Shown here one piece after another: positions 1 through 8,565 of a stretch of 64,000 nt of DNA. The notes under the pieces were generated by a model. The model did not search any database. It saw only the letters and a program-made list of their open reading frames with translations, and was not told the origin of the DNA. The number at the start of each line of letters is the position of its first letter. Within the stretch, counting starts at the first letter, position 1. The position numbers were made by a program, and so were the translations under genes. Source of the stretch: Streptomyces cyaneogriseus subsp. noncyanogenus (GTDB lineage: Bacteria; Actinomycetota; Actinomycetes; Streptomycetales; Streptomycetaceae); assembly GCF_000931445.1 (NCBI RefSeq), contig NZ_CP010849.1, forward strand, positions 7,192,001 to 7,256,000, read 5' to 3'.

Positions 1-450
1 GACCAGGGCTACTGGCGGGACGTGGGCACCCTCGACGCCTACTACGACGCCCACATGGACCTGATCGCCGAGCGTCCCGCCTTCAATCTGTACAACCGCG
101 ACTGGCCGATCTACACGCACTCGGGCCAGTTGTCGCCCGCCCGCTTCAACGCGGGCGGGATCGCCGGTGAGTCGATCATCAGCGCCGGGTGCCTGATCCG
201 CGGTCAGGTCACGCGGTCCGTGCTGTCGCCGGGGGTGGTGGTCGACCCCGGGGCGGTGGTGCAGGGCTCGGTGCTGCACGACAACGTGCACATCGGGCGG
301 GGCGCGGTGGTGCGCGCAGCGGTGCTGGACAAGAACGTCGTGGTGCCGCCGGGCGCGACGATCGGCGTCAACCCCGAGCGGGACGCGGAGCTCTACACCG
401 TCTCCAAGGCCGGGGTGATCGCGCTGGGCAAGGGGCAGCGGGTCCGCTGA
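1..450 (+). CDS. glgC: Glucose-1-phosphate adenylyltransferase, 3' part only
   Basis: The window opens inside this gene; 149 codons and the stop remain, read in frame from base 1. The residues DQGYWRDVGTLDAYY and the following repeats (SIISAGCLIRGQVTRS, SVLHDNVHIGRGAVV) are the end of the nucleotidyltransferase domain and the left-handed beta-helix typical of bacterial GlgC. The family makes ADP-glucose from glucose-1-phosphate and ATP, the committed step of glycogen synthesis in the cytosol. The catalytic N-terminal domain lies outside the window. A perfect hairpin overlaps the stop codon. Confidence 0.93.
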   Translation, partial: DQGYWRDVGTLDAYYDAHMDLIAERPAFNLYNRDWPIYTHSGQLSPARFNAGGIAGESIISAGCLIRGQVTRSVLSPGVVVDPGAVVQGSVLHDNVHIGRGAVVRAAVLDKNVVVPPGATIGVNPERDAELYTVSKAGVIALGKGQRVR

Positions 451-471
451 CGCCCGGCCGTCAGCGGACCC
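440..471 (+). terminator. Hairpin terminator after glgC
   Basis: Perfect 13-bp inverted repeat GGGTCCGCTGACG / CGTCAGCGGACCC around a 6-nt loop, with the glgC stop codon inside the left arm. There is no T tract, as is usual for Streptomyces terminators. The rest of 472-628 is GC-rich and shows nothing else. Confidence 0.7.
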
Positions 472-628
472 GGGGGCGGCCGTCCGCGGCCCGGGAGGCG
501 GTAGTTCACGCCCCCCGGAGCGGGCGTGCCGCTGCCCCGCACGCCGGCCGCCGGGACCGCGGCGGGCAACAGAGGTGCCCACGGGCCCCTGGACCCCCAC
601 CCCGATCCGTGTTGTCATGCCTACGTCG

Positions 629-642
629 TTACATCGATGTAA
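629..642. promoter_or_regulatory. Palindromic operator upstream of the GH2 gene
   Basis: TTACATCGATGTAA is a perfect 14-bp palindrome centred on ATCGAT, 45 bp before the GTG start at 688. Symmetric sites with a central CG are typical of LacI-family sugar regulators, so the secreted glycosidase is probably repressed until its sugar is present. No LacI-type gene is seen in the window. Confidence 0.6.
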
Positions 643-687
643 AAGGCCGGGCGACCGGCCGCCACCCGTCCTCGAAGGAGAGGATCC

Positions 688-3297
688 GTGCGCATCAGAC
701 GACTCAGAGACCGATTCGCCCTCCTGCTCGCCGCGGCACTCGGCGTCGCGGGACTCACCACCGCCCCCGCGAGCGCGGCCGACGGCCCCGCACCGGAGAT
801 CCACGGCCTGAAGGGCGAGTACTACACCCACTCCGCCCCCGGCGCCTTCGACTTCCACGAGCTGAAGGCGACCGCCTTCGACCCGCAGCTCGACTTCGGC
901 ACCCTCGAACCCCGCCTGGACTTCGCCACCGGGCAGTCGGACGACGTCAGCGTCCGCTGGACCGGGCGGATCGTCCCGGAGCGGACCGGCCCCCACACCT
1001 TCTCGGTCATCGGCGACAACGGCTTCCGCCTGTGGATCGGCGGTGAGCTCGCCATCGACCACTGGGTCGACGACTGGGACCGCGAACAGACCTCCCGCCC
1101 CGTCGAGCTGACGGCGGGCCGGTCCTACGACTTCAAGCTGGAGTACTTCGAGCACTACGGCGGCTCCAACCTGCACGTCCGCTGGACCGAGCCCGGCGGC
1201 GCCAAGGAGCCCGTGCCGCAGTCGGCGTTCCGCCTGCCCGAAGGGTTCGACTACGACGGGCCCACCGCGGCGACGGTCCTCGCCACCGGCCGCACGCTGA
1301 AGCTGGACTTCGCCCGGCCCCTCGCCCCGCCCCCGGCCGGCTTCACCGATCACCTGGACGCGGTGATCGGCGGCGCCGAGTGGCCCCTGGGCGCGGCGAC
1401 CCCGGACCCCGCCGACCCCACGGCCCTGCTCGTCACCCTCCAAGAGCCCGTCGTCGGCAACAGGACGGGCACCGCACCGGGCACCGCCGATCTCCGCTAC
1501 GACGGTGAGGGCGGACTCACCGACACCGACGGCAACGTTGTCAAGGCGTTCTGGAGCAGCGGCTCCAACCGGTCGACGTACGAACTGCGCACCCGGTGGG
1601 CCGACGAGGTGGGTCCGGACAACGCCCACCCCGAGTACCCGCGCCCGCAGCTCACGCGCGCCGACTGGCGGAACCTCAACGGCCGCTGGCAGTTCGCCGC
1701 CGCGGAGCCCGGTGAGCAGCCGCCGTTCGGACGGACCCTCGCCGAGCGCATCCTCGTGCCCTACCCCGTGGAGTCCCAGCTCTCCGGCGTCCAGCGGCAC
1801 GAGGACCGCATGTGGTACCGCCGCACCTTCACCGTCCCCGACGACTGGCACATCGGCTCCGGCAAGCGGCTGATGCTCAACTTCGGGGCCGTCGACTGGC
1901 ACAGCCAGGTCTGGGTCAACGGCACCAGGGTCGCCGAGCACAAGGGCGGTTACGACAAGTTCGCCGCGGACGTCACCGAGGCGCTCGTGCCCGGCCGTAC
2001 CCAGGAGCTGATCGTCGGCGTGTACGACCCGACCGACGCGGCGGGCGGCGAGAACCCGCCGCTGGGCAAGCAGCGCCTGGACCCGAGCGGCATCTGGTAC
2101 ACGCCGAGTTCGGGCATCTGGCAGACGGTCTGGCTGGAGCCGGTCGCCCGCGACCACGTCGACTCGCTCAAGCTCACCCCGGACGCCGCCGCGGGCACGC
2201 TCACCGTCGAGCCGCGCGGCGTCCGCGACGGCGTCCCGGTCACGGCGACGGCGTACGCCGGCACCCGCAAGGTCGCCACCGCCACCGGACGCACCGGCCG
2301 GCCGCTGACCCTCACGATCGACGATCCGCGCCTGTGGTCCCCGGACGACCCGTTCCTGTACGACCTGAAGGTGACCGTCGGCGCCGACCGCGTCGGCAGC
2401 TACTTCGGGATGCGCTCGGTCGCCGTGGAGAAGGTGAACGGCGTCCCGCGCACGCTCCTCAACGGCGAGCCCGTCTTCCTGATGGCCACCCTCGACCAGG
2501 GCTTCTGGCCCGACGGCCTGCACACCGCGCCCACCGACGCGGCCCTCGCCCACGACCTGAGGCTGCACAAGCGGCTCGGTTTCAACTCGGTGCGCAAGCA
2601 CATCAAGGTCGAACCCGACCGCTGGTTCTACTGGGCCGACCGGCTCGGCCTGCTGGTCTGGCAGGACATGCCCGCCATGACGGCCGGGGTGAACCCGAGC
2701 GCCGAGGCGCGCGCCCAGTACGAACGCGAGATGAAGGAGATGATCGACGAGCACGTCAGCAGCCCTTCGGTGATCATGTGGGTCACCTTCAACGAGGGAT
2801 GGGGCCAGTACGACATCGGCCGCGTCGCCGCGCAGGCCAAGTCCTGGGACCCCACCCGCCTGGTCAACAACCAGTCCGGCCTGAACCTGGGGGCCGACGG
2901 AGGCGCCGGCGACATCATGGACGAGCACGGCTACCCGAGCCCCGCCCTGCCGCCCCGCCCGGACGGCGAACGCGCCCTGGTCAGCGGCGAGTACGGCGGC
3001 CTCGGCCTGGCGGTGCCCGGCCACGCCTGGTCCGTGCAGCAGTCGTACGTCGACGTCGATCCGGCCAGGTACACCGACGACTACCTGGCGAAACTGGACG
3101 AGGTGCGGGCGCTGGCCTGCCGGGGCGGCAACGGCGCCGTCTACACCCAGATCGCGGACGTCGAGGGCGAGCTGAACGGGCTGACGACGTACGACCGGGC
3201 CGTCCTCAAGCCGGACGTGGAGCGCGTACGGGCCGCCCACCAGGCGCTGGTCCGGGACGCGTCCCGCGCGGCCCCGGCCGGCTGCCCGGCGGGCTGA
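688..3297 (+). CDS. Secreted PA14-domain glycoside hydrolase family 2 protein
   Basis: An 869-aa exported enzyme that starts at GTG after a GGAGAGGA ribosome site. Residues 1-31 are a signal peptide (RIRRLRD, hydrophobic core, APASA cleavage site). A PA14-like sugar-binding domain follows (about 38-165, GLKGEYYTH...HVRWTEPGG). The GH2 jelly-roll is at about 320-480, the Ig-like domain at about 490-575 and the TIM barrel at about 580-850. WVTFNEGWGQ carries the acid/base Glu and SGEYGG the likely nucleophile. Family members are exo-acting beta-galactosidases, glucuronidases or mannosidases; substrate cannot be told from sequence. The palindrome at 629-642 is its likely operator. Confidence 0.9.
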   Translation: MRIRRLRDRFALLLAAALGVAGLTTAPASAADGPAPEIHGLKGEYYTHSAPGAFDFHELKATAFDPQLDFGTLEPRLDFATGQSDDVSVRWTGRIVPERTGPHTFSVIGDNGFRLWIGGELAIDHWVDDWDREQTSRPVELTAGRSYDFKLEYFEHYGGSNLHVRWTEPGGAKEPVPQSAFRLPEGFDYDGPTAATVLATGRTLKLDFARPLAPPPAGFTDHLDAVIGGAEWPLGAATPDPADPTALLVTLQEPVVGNRTGTAPGTADLRYDGEGGLTDTDGNVVKAFWSSGSNRSTYELRTRWADEVGPDNAHPEYPRPQLTRADWRNLNGRWQFAAAEPGEQPPFGRTLAERILVPYPVESQLSGVQRHEDRMWYRRTFTVPDDWHIGSGKRLMLNFGAVDWHSQVWVNGTRVAEHKGGYDKFAADVTEALVPGRTQELIVGVYDPTDAAGGENPPLGKQRLDPSGIWYTPSSGIWQTVWLEPVARDHVDSLKLTPDAAAGTLTVEPRGVRDGVPVTATAYAGTRKVATATGRTGRPLTLTIDDPRLWSPDDPFLYDLKVTVGADRVGSYFGMRSVAVEKVNGVPRTLLNGEPVFLMATLDQGFWPDGLHTAPTDAALAHDLRLHKRLGFNSVRKHIKVEPDRWFYWADRLGLLVWQDMPAMTAGVNPSAEARAQYEREMKEMIDEHVSSPSVIMWVTFNEGWGQYDIGRVAAQAKSWDPTRLVNNQSGLNLGADGGAGDIMDEHGYPSPALPPRPDGERALVSGEYGGLGLAVPGHAWSVQQSYVDVDPARYTDDYLAKLDEVRALACRGGNGAVYTQIADVEGELNGLTTYDRAVLKPDVERVRAAHQALVRDASRAAPAGCPAG

Positions 3298-3484
3298 CCG
3301 CCCGGCGGGCGCACGACCGGCCCGCGGGCGGGGGCGGGGGCGGACCGGACGGACCCGGACCGCCTCCGCCACCCCGGCGTGCTCGTCATCTGAAATTAAC
3401 TGTGCGTAGCGTGATCGTACTTGACCGTAATCGCCGAGGGGCGATTGACTGCTGGTCCACCTGTCGTCGATGCGAGGCACGCCC

Positions 3485-4822
3485 TTGACTTCCGACCTGC
3501 TCGCCCCTCTCGACCTGGCGTTCTGGAACATCGAGTCCGCCGAGCATCCGATGCACCTCGGAGCGCTCGGCGTCTTCTCCGCGCGGTCGCCGGCCGCGGG
3601 CGCCCACGCGGCGGACCTGCTCGCCGCCCGCGCCGCCGCCGTGCCCGGACTGCGCATGCGCATCCGGGACGTGTGGGAGCCGCTCGCCCTGCGCCGGCCG
3701 CTCTCCTTCGGCGGCGCCGCCCGCGAACCCGACCCCGGCTTCGACCCCCTCCACCACGTCCGGCTGCACGCGCCCGCCGACGACTTCCACGCCGCGGCGG
3801 GCCGCCTCATGGAGCGCCCGCTGGAGCGCGGCCGGCCGCCGTGGGAGGCCCATGTCCTGCCCGGGCGCGACGGCGCGTCGTTCGCCGTGCTGTTCAAGTT
3901 CCACCACGCCCTCGCCGACGGGCTGCGGGCGCTCACCCTCGCCGCGGCGATCCTCGACCCGGTGGACACCCCGGCGCCCCGCCCGCGCCCCGCCGAGCCC
4001 CGGCGCGGCGGGCCACCGGGCCTGCGCAGACTGCCGGAGCTGCTGCGCGGCGCCCTGTCCGGCGCGGGCCGCGCCCTGGACATCGGCGCCGGTGTCGCCC
4101 TGTCCACCCTCGACGCGCGATCCTCGCCCGCGCTCACCGCCGAGCCCTCCGGCACCCGCCGCACCGCCGGAGCCACCGTCGACCTCGACGACGTGCACCG
4201 CATCCGCAAGACCGAGGGCGGCACCGTCAACGACGTCCTGATCGCGGTCGTGGCCGGCGCCCTGCGCCGCTGGCTCGACGAACGCGGCGACGGCAGCGAG
4301 GGCCTGGCCCCCCGCGCCCTGATCCCGGTCTCCCGGCGCCGCCCGCGCGCCGCGCAGCCGCCGGGCAACCGGCTCTCCGGCTACCTGATACGGCTGCCCG
4401 TCGGCGACCCCGACCCGCTCGGCCGCCTCGGCGCGGTCCGCGCCGCGATGGACCGCAACAAGGACGCCGGACCCGACCGCGGCCCCGGCGCGGTCGCCCT
4501 GCTCGCCGACCACGTACCGGCGCTCGGGCACCGGCTCGGCGGGCCCCTGGTCGGCCAGGCCGCCCGGCTCTGGTTCGACATCCTGGTCACCAGCGTGCCG
4601 CTGCCCGGCATCGGCCTGACGCTCGGCGGCCACCCGCTCACCGCCGTCCACCCCTTCGCGCCGCTGGCAGGCGGACACGCCCTGGCGGTCGCCGTCTCGA
4701 CCTACCGCGGACGCGTCCACTACGGGCTGATCGCCGACGCCGAGGCCGTGCCGGACCTCGACCGGCTCGCCCGCGCCCTGCCGGAGGAGGTGGAGACGTT
4801 GCTCACGGCCTGCGGTCCCTGA
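3485..4822 (+). CDS. Wax ester synthase / diacylglycerol acyltransferase family protein
   Basis: About 445 aa. The motif FHHALADG (HHxxxDG), about 140 residues in, is the catalytic signature of bacterial WS/DGAT enzymes, and the C-terminal TSVPLPG block and overall length also fit. The family transfers acyl-CoA to fatty alcohol or diacylglycerol, making storage lipid at the membrane. A TTG start at 3485 is preferred because GAGG sits 7 nt upstream; the in-frame ATG at 3470 has no ribosome site and would add 5 residues. The 187 bp between the GH2 gene and this one contain a short AT-richer stretch near 3390-3425 that may hold the promoter. Confidence 0.88.
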   Translation: MTSDLLAPLDLAFWNIESAEHPMHLGALGVFSARSPAAGAHAADLLAARAAAVPGLRMRIRDVWEPLALRRPLSFGGAAREPDPGFDPLHHVRLHAPADDFHAAAGRLMERPLERGRPPWEAHVLPGRDGASFAVLFKFHHALADGLRALTLAAAILDPVDTPAPRPRPAEPRRGGPPGLRRLPELLRGALSGAGRALDIGAGVALSTLDARSSPALTAEPSGTRRTAGATVDLDDVHRIRKTEGGTVNDVLIAVVAGALRRWLDERGDGSEGLAPRALIPVSRRRPRAAQPPGNRLSGYLIRLPVGDPDPLGRLGAVRAAMDRNKDAGPDRGPGAVALLADHVPALGHRLGGPLVGQAARLWFDILVTSVPLPGIGLTLGGHPLTAVHPFAPLAGGHALAVAVSTYRGRVHYGLIADAEAVPDLDRLARALPEEVETLLTACGP

Positions 4823-4833
4823 CCGGTGCGGGT

Positions 4834-4863
4834 TTGGCGGCACCGCCCGGCGCTCCGTAGACT
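4834..4863 (+). promoter_or_regulatory. Probable promoter of the SDR gene
   Basis: TTGGCG and TAGACT are separated by 18 bp, placing a transcript start near 4870 and a leader of about 57 nt before the ATG at 4927. Seen by eye only. Confidence 0.45.
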
Positions 4864-4926
4864 TCCGCGTTCGAAAGCGGGCGCGAGTCGGAGCGCCGCA
4901 ACGGGTGATCAGGAACGGCAGCGGCG

Positions 4927-6411
4927 ATGACGGTGACAGACAACGGCCCGGCGGCCACGGACGAGGCGACCACGCCCTCCTACGGCCCCGGCATCGACCC
5001 GGAGCGCCTGGCCGTCTGCCTCAGCGTCCTGGAGGAACTCGACAAGCTGGACGTCGACCATCCCGACGCGATCAAGGTGCGCCGGGCCACCTCGCACATC
5101 TACCGCTCGGTCAAGCAGCGCCGCCGCCAGGAGCGCCGCGCCGCCAAGACCGCCCACGACCGGGCGGTCACCGAGGCCACCGCCACCGGCTCCGCCGAGC
5201 GCATCGACGACGAGACCGAGGGCATCCTGCCCTCCTCCAAGGTCGAGCCCGGCCGGATCGCGGGGATACTCCAGCGCCCGCGCTCCTGCTACATCTGCAA
5301 GACGCGGTACGTCGAGGTCGACTACTTCTACCACCAGCTCTGCCAGAAGTGCGCCGCCGAGAACCGGGCCAGGCGCGACGCCCGCACCGACCTCACCGGC
5401 AAGCGGGCGCTGCTCACCGGCGGCCGGGCCAAGATCGGCATGTACATCGCGCTCAGGCTGCTGCGCGACGGCGCCCACACCACGATCACCACCCGGTTCC
5501 CCAACGACGCCATCCGCCGCTTCAAGGCCCAGCCCGACAGCGACGAGTGGATCCACCGGCTGAAGATCGTCGGCATCGACCTGCGCGACCCGGCCCAGGT
5601 CGTCGCGCTCGCCGAGTCGGTCGCGGCCGCCGGACCGCTCGACATCCTGATCAACAACGCGGCGCAGACCGTACGCCGCTCCCCGCAGGCGTACAGCGAG
5701 CTGGTCGCCGCCGAGTCCGGCCCGCTGCCCGCCGGTGAACTGCCCGCCGCCGAGGTGATCGGCACCTTCGGCTCCGGCGCGGTCGCCGAGCTCCCGGTCG
5801 CCGGCGGCGGCGCGCTGACCGCCCAGGAGGTCACCGACCTCGCGCTGGTCTCCGGTTCCGCCTCCCTGGACCGCATCGCGGCGGGCACCGCGATCGACGC
5901 GGGCGGCCTGGTGCCCGACCTGCACGACACCAACAGCTGGGTGCAGACGGTCGACGAGGTCACGCCGATCGAGCTGCTGGAGGTCCAGCTGTGCAACTCG
6001 ACGGCGCCGTTCATCCTGATCAGCAGGTTGCGCCCGGCGATGGCGGCCTCCTCGGCCCGGCGCCGGTACATCGTCAACGTCTCCGCCATGGAGGGCGTGT
6101 TCAGCCGCGGCTACAAGGGCGCCGGCCACCCCCACACCAACATGGCCAAGGCCGCCCTGAACATGCTCACGCGCACCAGCGCCCAGGAGATGTTCGACAA
6201 GGACGGCATCCTGATGACGGCCGTCGACACCGGCTGGATCACCGACGAGCGCCCGCACCCGGACAAGGTCCGCCTCGCGGAGGCCGGTTTCCACGCCCCG
6301 CTCGACCTCGTCGACGGTGCCGCCCGCGTCTACGACCCGATCGTGCGCGGCGAGGCGGGCGAGGACCTGTACGGGGTCTTCCTGAAGGACTACGCGCCCG
6401 GCAAGTGGTGA
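4927..6411 (+). CDS. Atypical short-chain dehydrogenase with N-terminal zinc-ribbon-like motif
   Basis: 494 aa, nearly twice a normal SDR. Residues 1-115 are charged and probably helical. CYIC (about 121) and CQKC (about 139) form a CxxC-x14-CxxC pair that could bind zinc. The Rossmann part starts near 155 with TGGRAKIG, has the NNAAQT structural motif, and the VNVSAMEG serine near 384. At the usual YxxxK site the sequence reads TNMAK, so the general-acid tyrosine is a threonine. An acidic, Ala/Gly-rich insert of about 75 residues follows NNAAQT. The fold is clear; the reaction is unknown and may be non-classical. No operon partner. Confidence 0.8.
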   Translation: MTVTDNGPAATDEATTPSYGPGIDPERLAVCLSVLEELDKLDVDHPDAIKVRRATSHIYRSVKQRRRQERRAAKTAHDRAVTEATATGSAERIDDETEGILPSSKVEPGRIAGILQRPRSCYICKTRYVEVDYFYHQLCQKCAAENRARRDARTDLTGKRALLTGGRAKIGMYIALRLLRDGAHTTITTRFPNDAIRRFKAQPDSDEWIHRLKIVGIDLRDPAQVVALAESVAAAGPLDILINNAAQTVRRSPQAYSELVAAESGPLPAGELPAAEVIGTFGSGAVAELPVAGGGALTAQEVTDLALVSGSASLDRIAAGTAIDAGGLVPDLHDTNSWVQTVDEVTPIELLEVQLCNSTAPFILISRLRPAMAASSARRRYIVNVSAMEGVFSRGYKGAGHPHTNMAKAALNMLTRTSAQEMFDKDGILMTAVDTGWITDERPHPDKVRLAEAGFHAPLDLVDGAARVYDPIVRGEAGEDLYGVFLKDYAPGKW

Positions 6412-6468
6412 CGGCGGGCGGGGGCCGCTCCCGGCCCGCTGCCGGTCCGCCCGGCGCCGGGCGGAGGG

Positions 6469-6918
6469 TCAGTCCACCGCGCCCAGCCGGGAGTTGCCCT
6501 CCGCGACCAGTGCCAGCAGGGTGCGCCAGTCCTCCAGCACCCCCGCGTCGAAGACGGCGTCGCGGCCCTCCTCGGCCGCCTGGCGCAGGCTGAGCAGGTC
6601 GTCGTCGGCCCAGGCGCACGGGTCGTCCTGGTGGCGCAGCAGGCCGGCGACACGGTCGCCGAGCAGCGGCCGTACCACCGCCGCCGTGCGGCCGCCGCGG
6701 CCGGTCCGGTCGCCGGGCCACAGCAGCCGGCCCACCGGGTGCACCAGCCCGGCCACCTGGAGCTCCTTGTCGGCGGGGCGGCCGCGGCGCAGCAGCGCGG
6801 CGGTCCGCAGCGCGTGGTCGTGCAGGTCCACCGGGGCGCCGCCGGGGCCCGCGGGGCTCCGTGTGCCCCGGCAGGCGTACAGCAGGTCCATCAGCTCCTC
6901 GACGCTGCGCAGCTCCAT
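6469..6918 (-). CDS. Short HD-domain-like protein with altered metal site
   Basis: 149 aa. LHDHALRTAALLRR followed by ELQVAGLVHPVGRLL matches the start of HD-domain metal-dependent phosphohydrolases/oxygenases, but the HD doublet is HP here. After VAGLLRH the protein goes straight to a short C-terminal DAGVLEDWRTL block, so it seems to lack the middle helices that carry further metal ligands in PhnZ-like HD proteins. The start at 6918 follows GGGAGGAC by 8 nt; the frame is open for 80 more codons upstream but without a ribosome site or plausible composition. Possibly an inactive or regulatory relative. Confidence 0.6.
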   Translation of the reverse strand: MELRSVEELMDLLYACRGTRSPAGPGGAPVDLHDHALRTAALLRRGRPADKELQVAGLVHPVGRLLWPGDRTGRGGRTAAVVRPLLGDRVAGLLRHQDDPCAWADDDLLSLRQAAEEGRDAVFDAGVLEDWRTLLALVAEGNSRLGAVD

Positions 6919-7452
6919 GCGTCCGTCCTCCCGTGCGAAGGCCGTTGCCGTCCGCCAGCAGAGCATGGCCTCCTTGCGGCCCGGCCAACGGCACTTGAAC
7001 GGCCCGGCCACCTCGGTGCGGCCGTGCCGGACGGAGCGAAGGGGACGGCGTCCATCGGCCCCATTGGTTCCCCGTCGCCGCGCGGTATGCGCGGGCGACG
7101 GCGCAACGTAGGCCGAACGGGTGAGCGCTCGGTGGAGCGCGCGAGGGCGCATAGCGCACACTGCCTCTGCCGGACGCGCTGCGAAACGTCATGGTTACCC
7201 CAAGTTTTCGCTTCTATCGAGCGGCTACCCGCTCATTTGGTTAACCTGAGGCGGACGGGCAGCACCAAGGGGCCCCACCTCGCACCCACGGCCCGTCTGG
7301 GACAAGCCGGCGCACCACGGCCTGCTCTCAGCCCGAGTGACCGGCGCCACCGCGTCCGAGCTGCTTTCGACCGAGACCCGAGCGGGCGTCAGGTAAAGGA
7401 CGGCAGAGTGGCCGGCGACGCCCGAGGGTGACCGACACATAAGGAGTGCGCG
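6919..7452. other. 534-bp divergent intergenic region
   Basis: No convincing gene. Two short palindromes lie in the AT-richer part, GGTTACC at about 7192 and GGTTAACC at about 7239, between a minus-strand HD-like gene and a plus-strand 57-aa gene. Either may be operator half-sites. The 7260-7440 stretch may be a long 5' leader of the small gene; no known riboswitch class was recognised. Confidence 0.35.
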
Positions 7453-7626
7453 GTGACACCGGAGAAGACCAATCGCGAACAGCGTCCCACCGAACGCGCG
7501 GAGCGCGCGGGCCGCAGGCCCGGAGAACTCGGCAGCCTCGATGTGTGGGCCCGCTCCGCCCCCATCCGTCTGGCGGGTTACGAGGAAGACCTCGCCGAGC
7601 CGCACATCCTGCCCAGCGTGGACTGA
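7453..7626 (+). CDS. 57-aa hypothetical protein
   Basis: A GTG start preceded by a strong AAGGAG ribosome site (6-nt spacing) opens a 57-codon frame. The N-terminal half is charged (many Glu, Arg). The C-terminal half, SLDVWARSAPIRLAGY then EEDLAEPHILPSVD, has the varied, non-repetitive composition of a conserved peptide. No cysteine, signal peptide or membrane segment. It is followed 57 nt later by a GNAT gene. I do not recognise a named family. A ribosomally made precursor peptide or small regulator is possible, but no modifying enzyme lies nearby. Confidence 0.7.
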   Translation: MTPEKTNREQRPTERAERAGRRPGELGSLDVWARSAPIRLAGYEEDLAEPHILPSVD

Positions 7627-7683
7627 GCGCGCGGCGGGGCCCGCCGCGACCGCCGGCGGCATGGGCGTGCGAGACTCACGCCC

Positions 7684-8166
7684 ATGCTGATCAGGGAAGC
7701 GACGGCCGACGACTGGCCGCACATCTGGCCCTTCTGGCACCGCATCGTCGCCGCCGGCGAGACCTATGCCTGGGACCCCGAGACGACCGAGGAGCAGGCC
7801 CGGGCCCTGTGGATGAGCCCCGCCAAGCGGGTCTTCGCCGTCGAGGACGAGACCGGGGCCGTCTTCGCCTCCGCCTATCTCACCCCCAACTACGGGGGCC
7901 CCGCCGCCCGGATCGCCAACGCCGGCTTCATGGTCGATCCCGGCCACGGGGGGCGCGGCACCGGCCGCGCCCTCGCCGAGCACGTCCTGGCCGCCGCCAG
8001 GGCCGACGGCTACCGCGGCATGGTCTTCAACGCGGTCGTGGAGACCAACCCGGCCGTCAAGCTGTGGACGTCACTCGGGTTCACGATCCTCGGCACCGTA
8101 CCGGACGCGTTCGAACACCCGCGGCACGGGCGGGTGGGCCTGCACATCATGTACCGGGCGCTGTAG
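7684..8166 (+). CDS. GNAT family N-acetyltransferase
   Basis: 160 aa. The GNAT fold is shown by IREATADDWPHIW at the start, NAGFMVDPGHGGRGTGRAL (acetyl-CoA loop, the Q/RxxGxG/A motif as RGTGRA) and NPAVKLWTSLGFTILG near the end. Transfers an acetyl group from acetyl-CoA to an amine; the substrate is unknown. The order matches phosphinothricin/L-amino-acid acetyltransferase-type relatives. No clear ribosome site precedes the ATG. Confidence 0.85.
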   Translation: MLIREATADDWPHIWPFWHRIVAAGETYAWDPETTEEQARALWMSPAKRVFAVEDETGAVFASAYLTPNYGGPAARIANAGFMVDPGHGGRGTGRALAEHVLAAARADGYRGMVFNAVVETNPAVKLWTSLGFTILGTVPDAFEHPRHGRVGLHIMYRAL

Positions 8167-8352
8167 GACCCGGCGCCGCCCGCCGCCGGGAACACCCGGG
8201 CTCCGCCGACCGGTTCGGCCACGCGTGTCCCGGACCCGGCCGCCGGGGCGCACATCTGCGCGGACCGTCGCCCGACCGGGGCAGGTGTCCGGGGCGGCCG
8301 CGGCGGCTTCGGCGCCCGCCGCCCCGCGGTGGCCGCACCGGCCGGCGACCAG

Positions 8353-8377
8353 GCACCCCGCCGACCGCGCGGGGTGC
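8353..8377 (+). terminator. Hairpin after the GNAT gene
   Basis: GCACCCCGC / GCGGGGTGC, 9-bp stem with 7-nt loop, in the 399-bp gap between the acetyltransferase and the mannosidase. The rest of 8167-8565 is very GC-rich with no credible gene. Confidence 0.45.
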
Positions 8378-8565
8378 GTCTCCTTCCCGGCGACCGCCCG
8401 CGCGATGGGGTGCGCCCGGCCGGTGTCCCGCACCGGCGGCGGGCGACGGCACGGTTCGAGCGGTGCTCGGTGGGGGAGCTTCACACCACGCCGGGTCCCG
8501 GGCCCGCGGGCCCGCCCGGTCACCGCCCGCCGCAGCCGTCCGCACCCCAGCTACGGAGCACCCGC

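Noticed and set aside
3386..4843. 485-codon minus-strand frame opposite the WS/DGAT gene
   Set aside because: Composition is repetitive Gly/Ala/Arg/Gln and the plus strand holds the HHxxxDG motif.
6919..7161. Upstream extension of the HD-like protein
   Set aside because: The internal start at 6918 has a good ribosome site; the extension is basic and without domain signal.
7193..7452. Possible riboswitch leader before the 57-aa gene
   Set aside because: No match to a known class could be recognised; kept only as a possible leader.
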